Source: Agrostemma githago
Lineage: Eukaryota; Streptophyta; Magnoliopsida; Caryophyllales; Caryophyllaceae
Assembly (NCBI GenBank): GCA_958450325.1
Contig: OY288257.1
Span: 32,134,771 to 32,198,770, forward strand
Length of the DNA: 64,000 nucleotides
Direction of reading: 5' to 3'
Shown here: positions 63,568 through 64,000 of the stretch, piece by piece
Numbering within the stretch: the stretch's first letter is position 1
Layout: every line of letters starts with the position of its first letter
The notes under the pieces: generated by a model
Told to the model about the DNA's origin: nothing
Database searches by the model: none
What the model saw: only the letters and a program-made list of their open reading frames with translations
Made by a program: the position numbers and the translations under genes

Positions 63568-64000
63568 AAAAGAATGAAGATGCACCAACCTTGGTTTGAC
63601 GGAGTTCCACAAGAACCGTCTCATTGTATATATCTCTTTCTTGTAGTTAGTTGGATTTTTGTGAATTCTTGTTATTTGGATTGATTGATGAGCGTTGTGA
63701 GGGAGAGAGTTTGATGTGTATTTGAGTATTGCTTGATAGGTGAAGTGAGAATGCTCCTAGAGACGAATGGCTATGATATACCTTGGGTTGTAAGCACGGG
63801 GATCGGATTGTTGAAGCTTAGAGCGAGCTTTTGGGATTGTGGAAGTTGAAGAAGGCCCATCCCGACCGGGATGAGGCGTCCCGACCGGGAAGGGTAAGGC
63901 ATCCCGACCGGGAAGGGTGCCGTCCCGATCGGGATGGGTGCACCATATTTCGAGCTTGATGTAAGTCCGTCCCGACCGGGATGAGGGCGTCCCGACCGGG
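63568..64000 (+). other. Start of the non-coding 3' internal region, element D copy 2 (cut by window)
   Basis: Matches 55594-56026 base for base apart from rare differences (e.g. CCCGACCGGG here versus CCCGACCGGT near 56007). It includes the first units of the palindrome cluster. Confidence 0.85.

Larger units (their letters stand above)
50557..64000 (+). mobile_element. Athila-type element D: tandem LTR - gag-pro - LTR - gag-pro array, 7,974-bp period
   Basis: LTR 50557-52154, internal 52155-58530, LTR 58531-60128, then a second internal region 60129 to the window end. A third LTR is expected near 66,505. The two halves are almost identical (the 1,067-aa proteins differ at about seven or eight residues). 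No RT or integrase is present: after gag-protease comes 2.9 kb of non-coding DNA. The tandem form could arise by unequal recombination between LTRs of two copies or by template switching. The element interrupts an F-box-like ORF; the right target duplication is outside the window. Confidence 0.93.

Overview
The window is repeat-dominated plant nuclear DNA. Nearly everything in it is LTR retrotransposon: Ty3/gypsy of the Athila lineage (PBS matching the 3' end of tRNA-Asp) and of the Tat/Ogre/Retand lineage (PBS TGGCGACTCCGCTGGGGA, tRNA-Arg type, with dual RNase H). A tRNA-derived SINE, a decayed satellite-like array and plant kinesin exon fragments support the same origin. The combination of Retand-like elements and ACTCGATCGAGT palindromes makes me think of Caryophyllaceae such as Silene, but that is recall and not proof. 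No intact ordinary cellular gene, rRNA or tRNA gene was found.

Layout. 1-4156: 3' part of Athila-type element A (+), with its LTR. 4157-5651: decayed 3' end of another gypsy element with an antisense ORF (putative gypsy-type transposase domain) and a possible short LTR. 5652-8970: AT-rich satellite-like array carrying a SINE with an 11-bp target duplication. 8971-9996: microsatellite and the end of an LTR ('family X'). 9997-13999: truncated Tat/Ogre element (-), cut by other insertions at both ends. 14000-14793: start of another LTR. 14794-18345: Athila-type element B (-), truncated. 18488-26075: complete non-autonomous Athila-type element C (+). 26076-27879 plus 46970-50556: one non-LTR locus, split by a nested element. 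It holds kinesin exon fragments, two ~100-bp tandem duplications, unrecognised short ORFs and an F-box-like ORF. 27880-46969: 19-kb Tat/Ogre element (-) with perfect GCTGG target duplications; it is itself split by a 3.4-kb family-X solo LTR (37676-41113, TACTC duplications). 50557-64000: Athila-type element D as a tandem LTR-gag-LTR-gag array with a 7,974-bp period, running off the window.

How the parts work. The 19-kb element carries gag, a damaged protease, RT, RNase H, a second RNase H and integrase on the minus strand, with three visible lesions. On the plus strand it also has a spliced plant-mobile-domain-like antisense gene with its own TATA box and poly(A) signal. Element D encodes only an intact 1,067-aa Gag-protease and must rely on polymerase and integrase supplied in trans. 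Element C has lost even Gag and keeps a frameshifted unrelated ORF plus the conserved 3' non-coding block.

The most unusual shared signal is a cluster of short palindromes (CCCGATCGGG type in Athila copies, CACTCGATCGAGTG in Tat/Ogre copies). It lies directly upstream of the LTR TATA box in both unrelated lineages, recurs downstream of gag in C and D and in the intron of the antisense gene, and differs between paired LTRs. A second is an exact 13-nt duplicate of the 3' polypurine tract about 1.73-1.77 kb upstream of the real one in the Athila-type copies.
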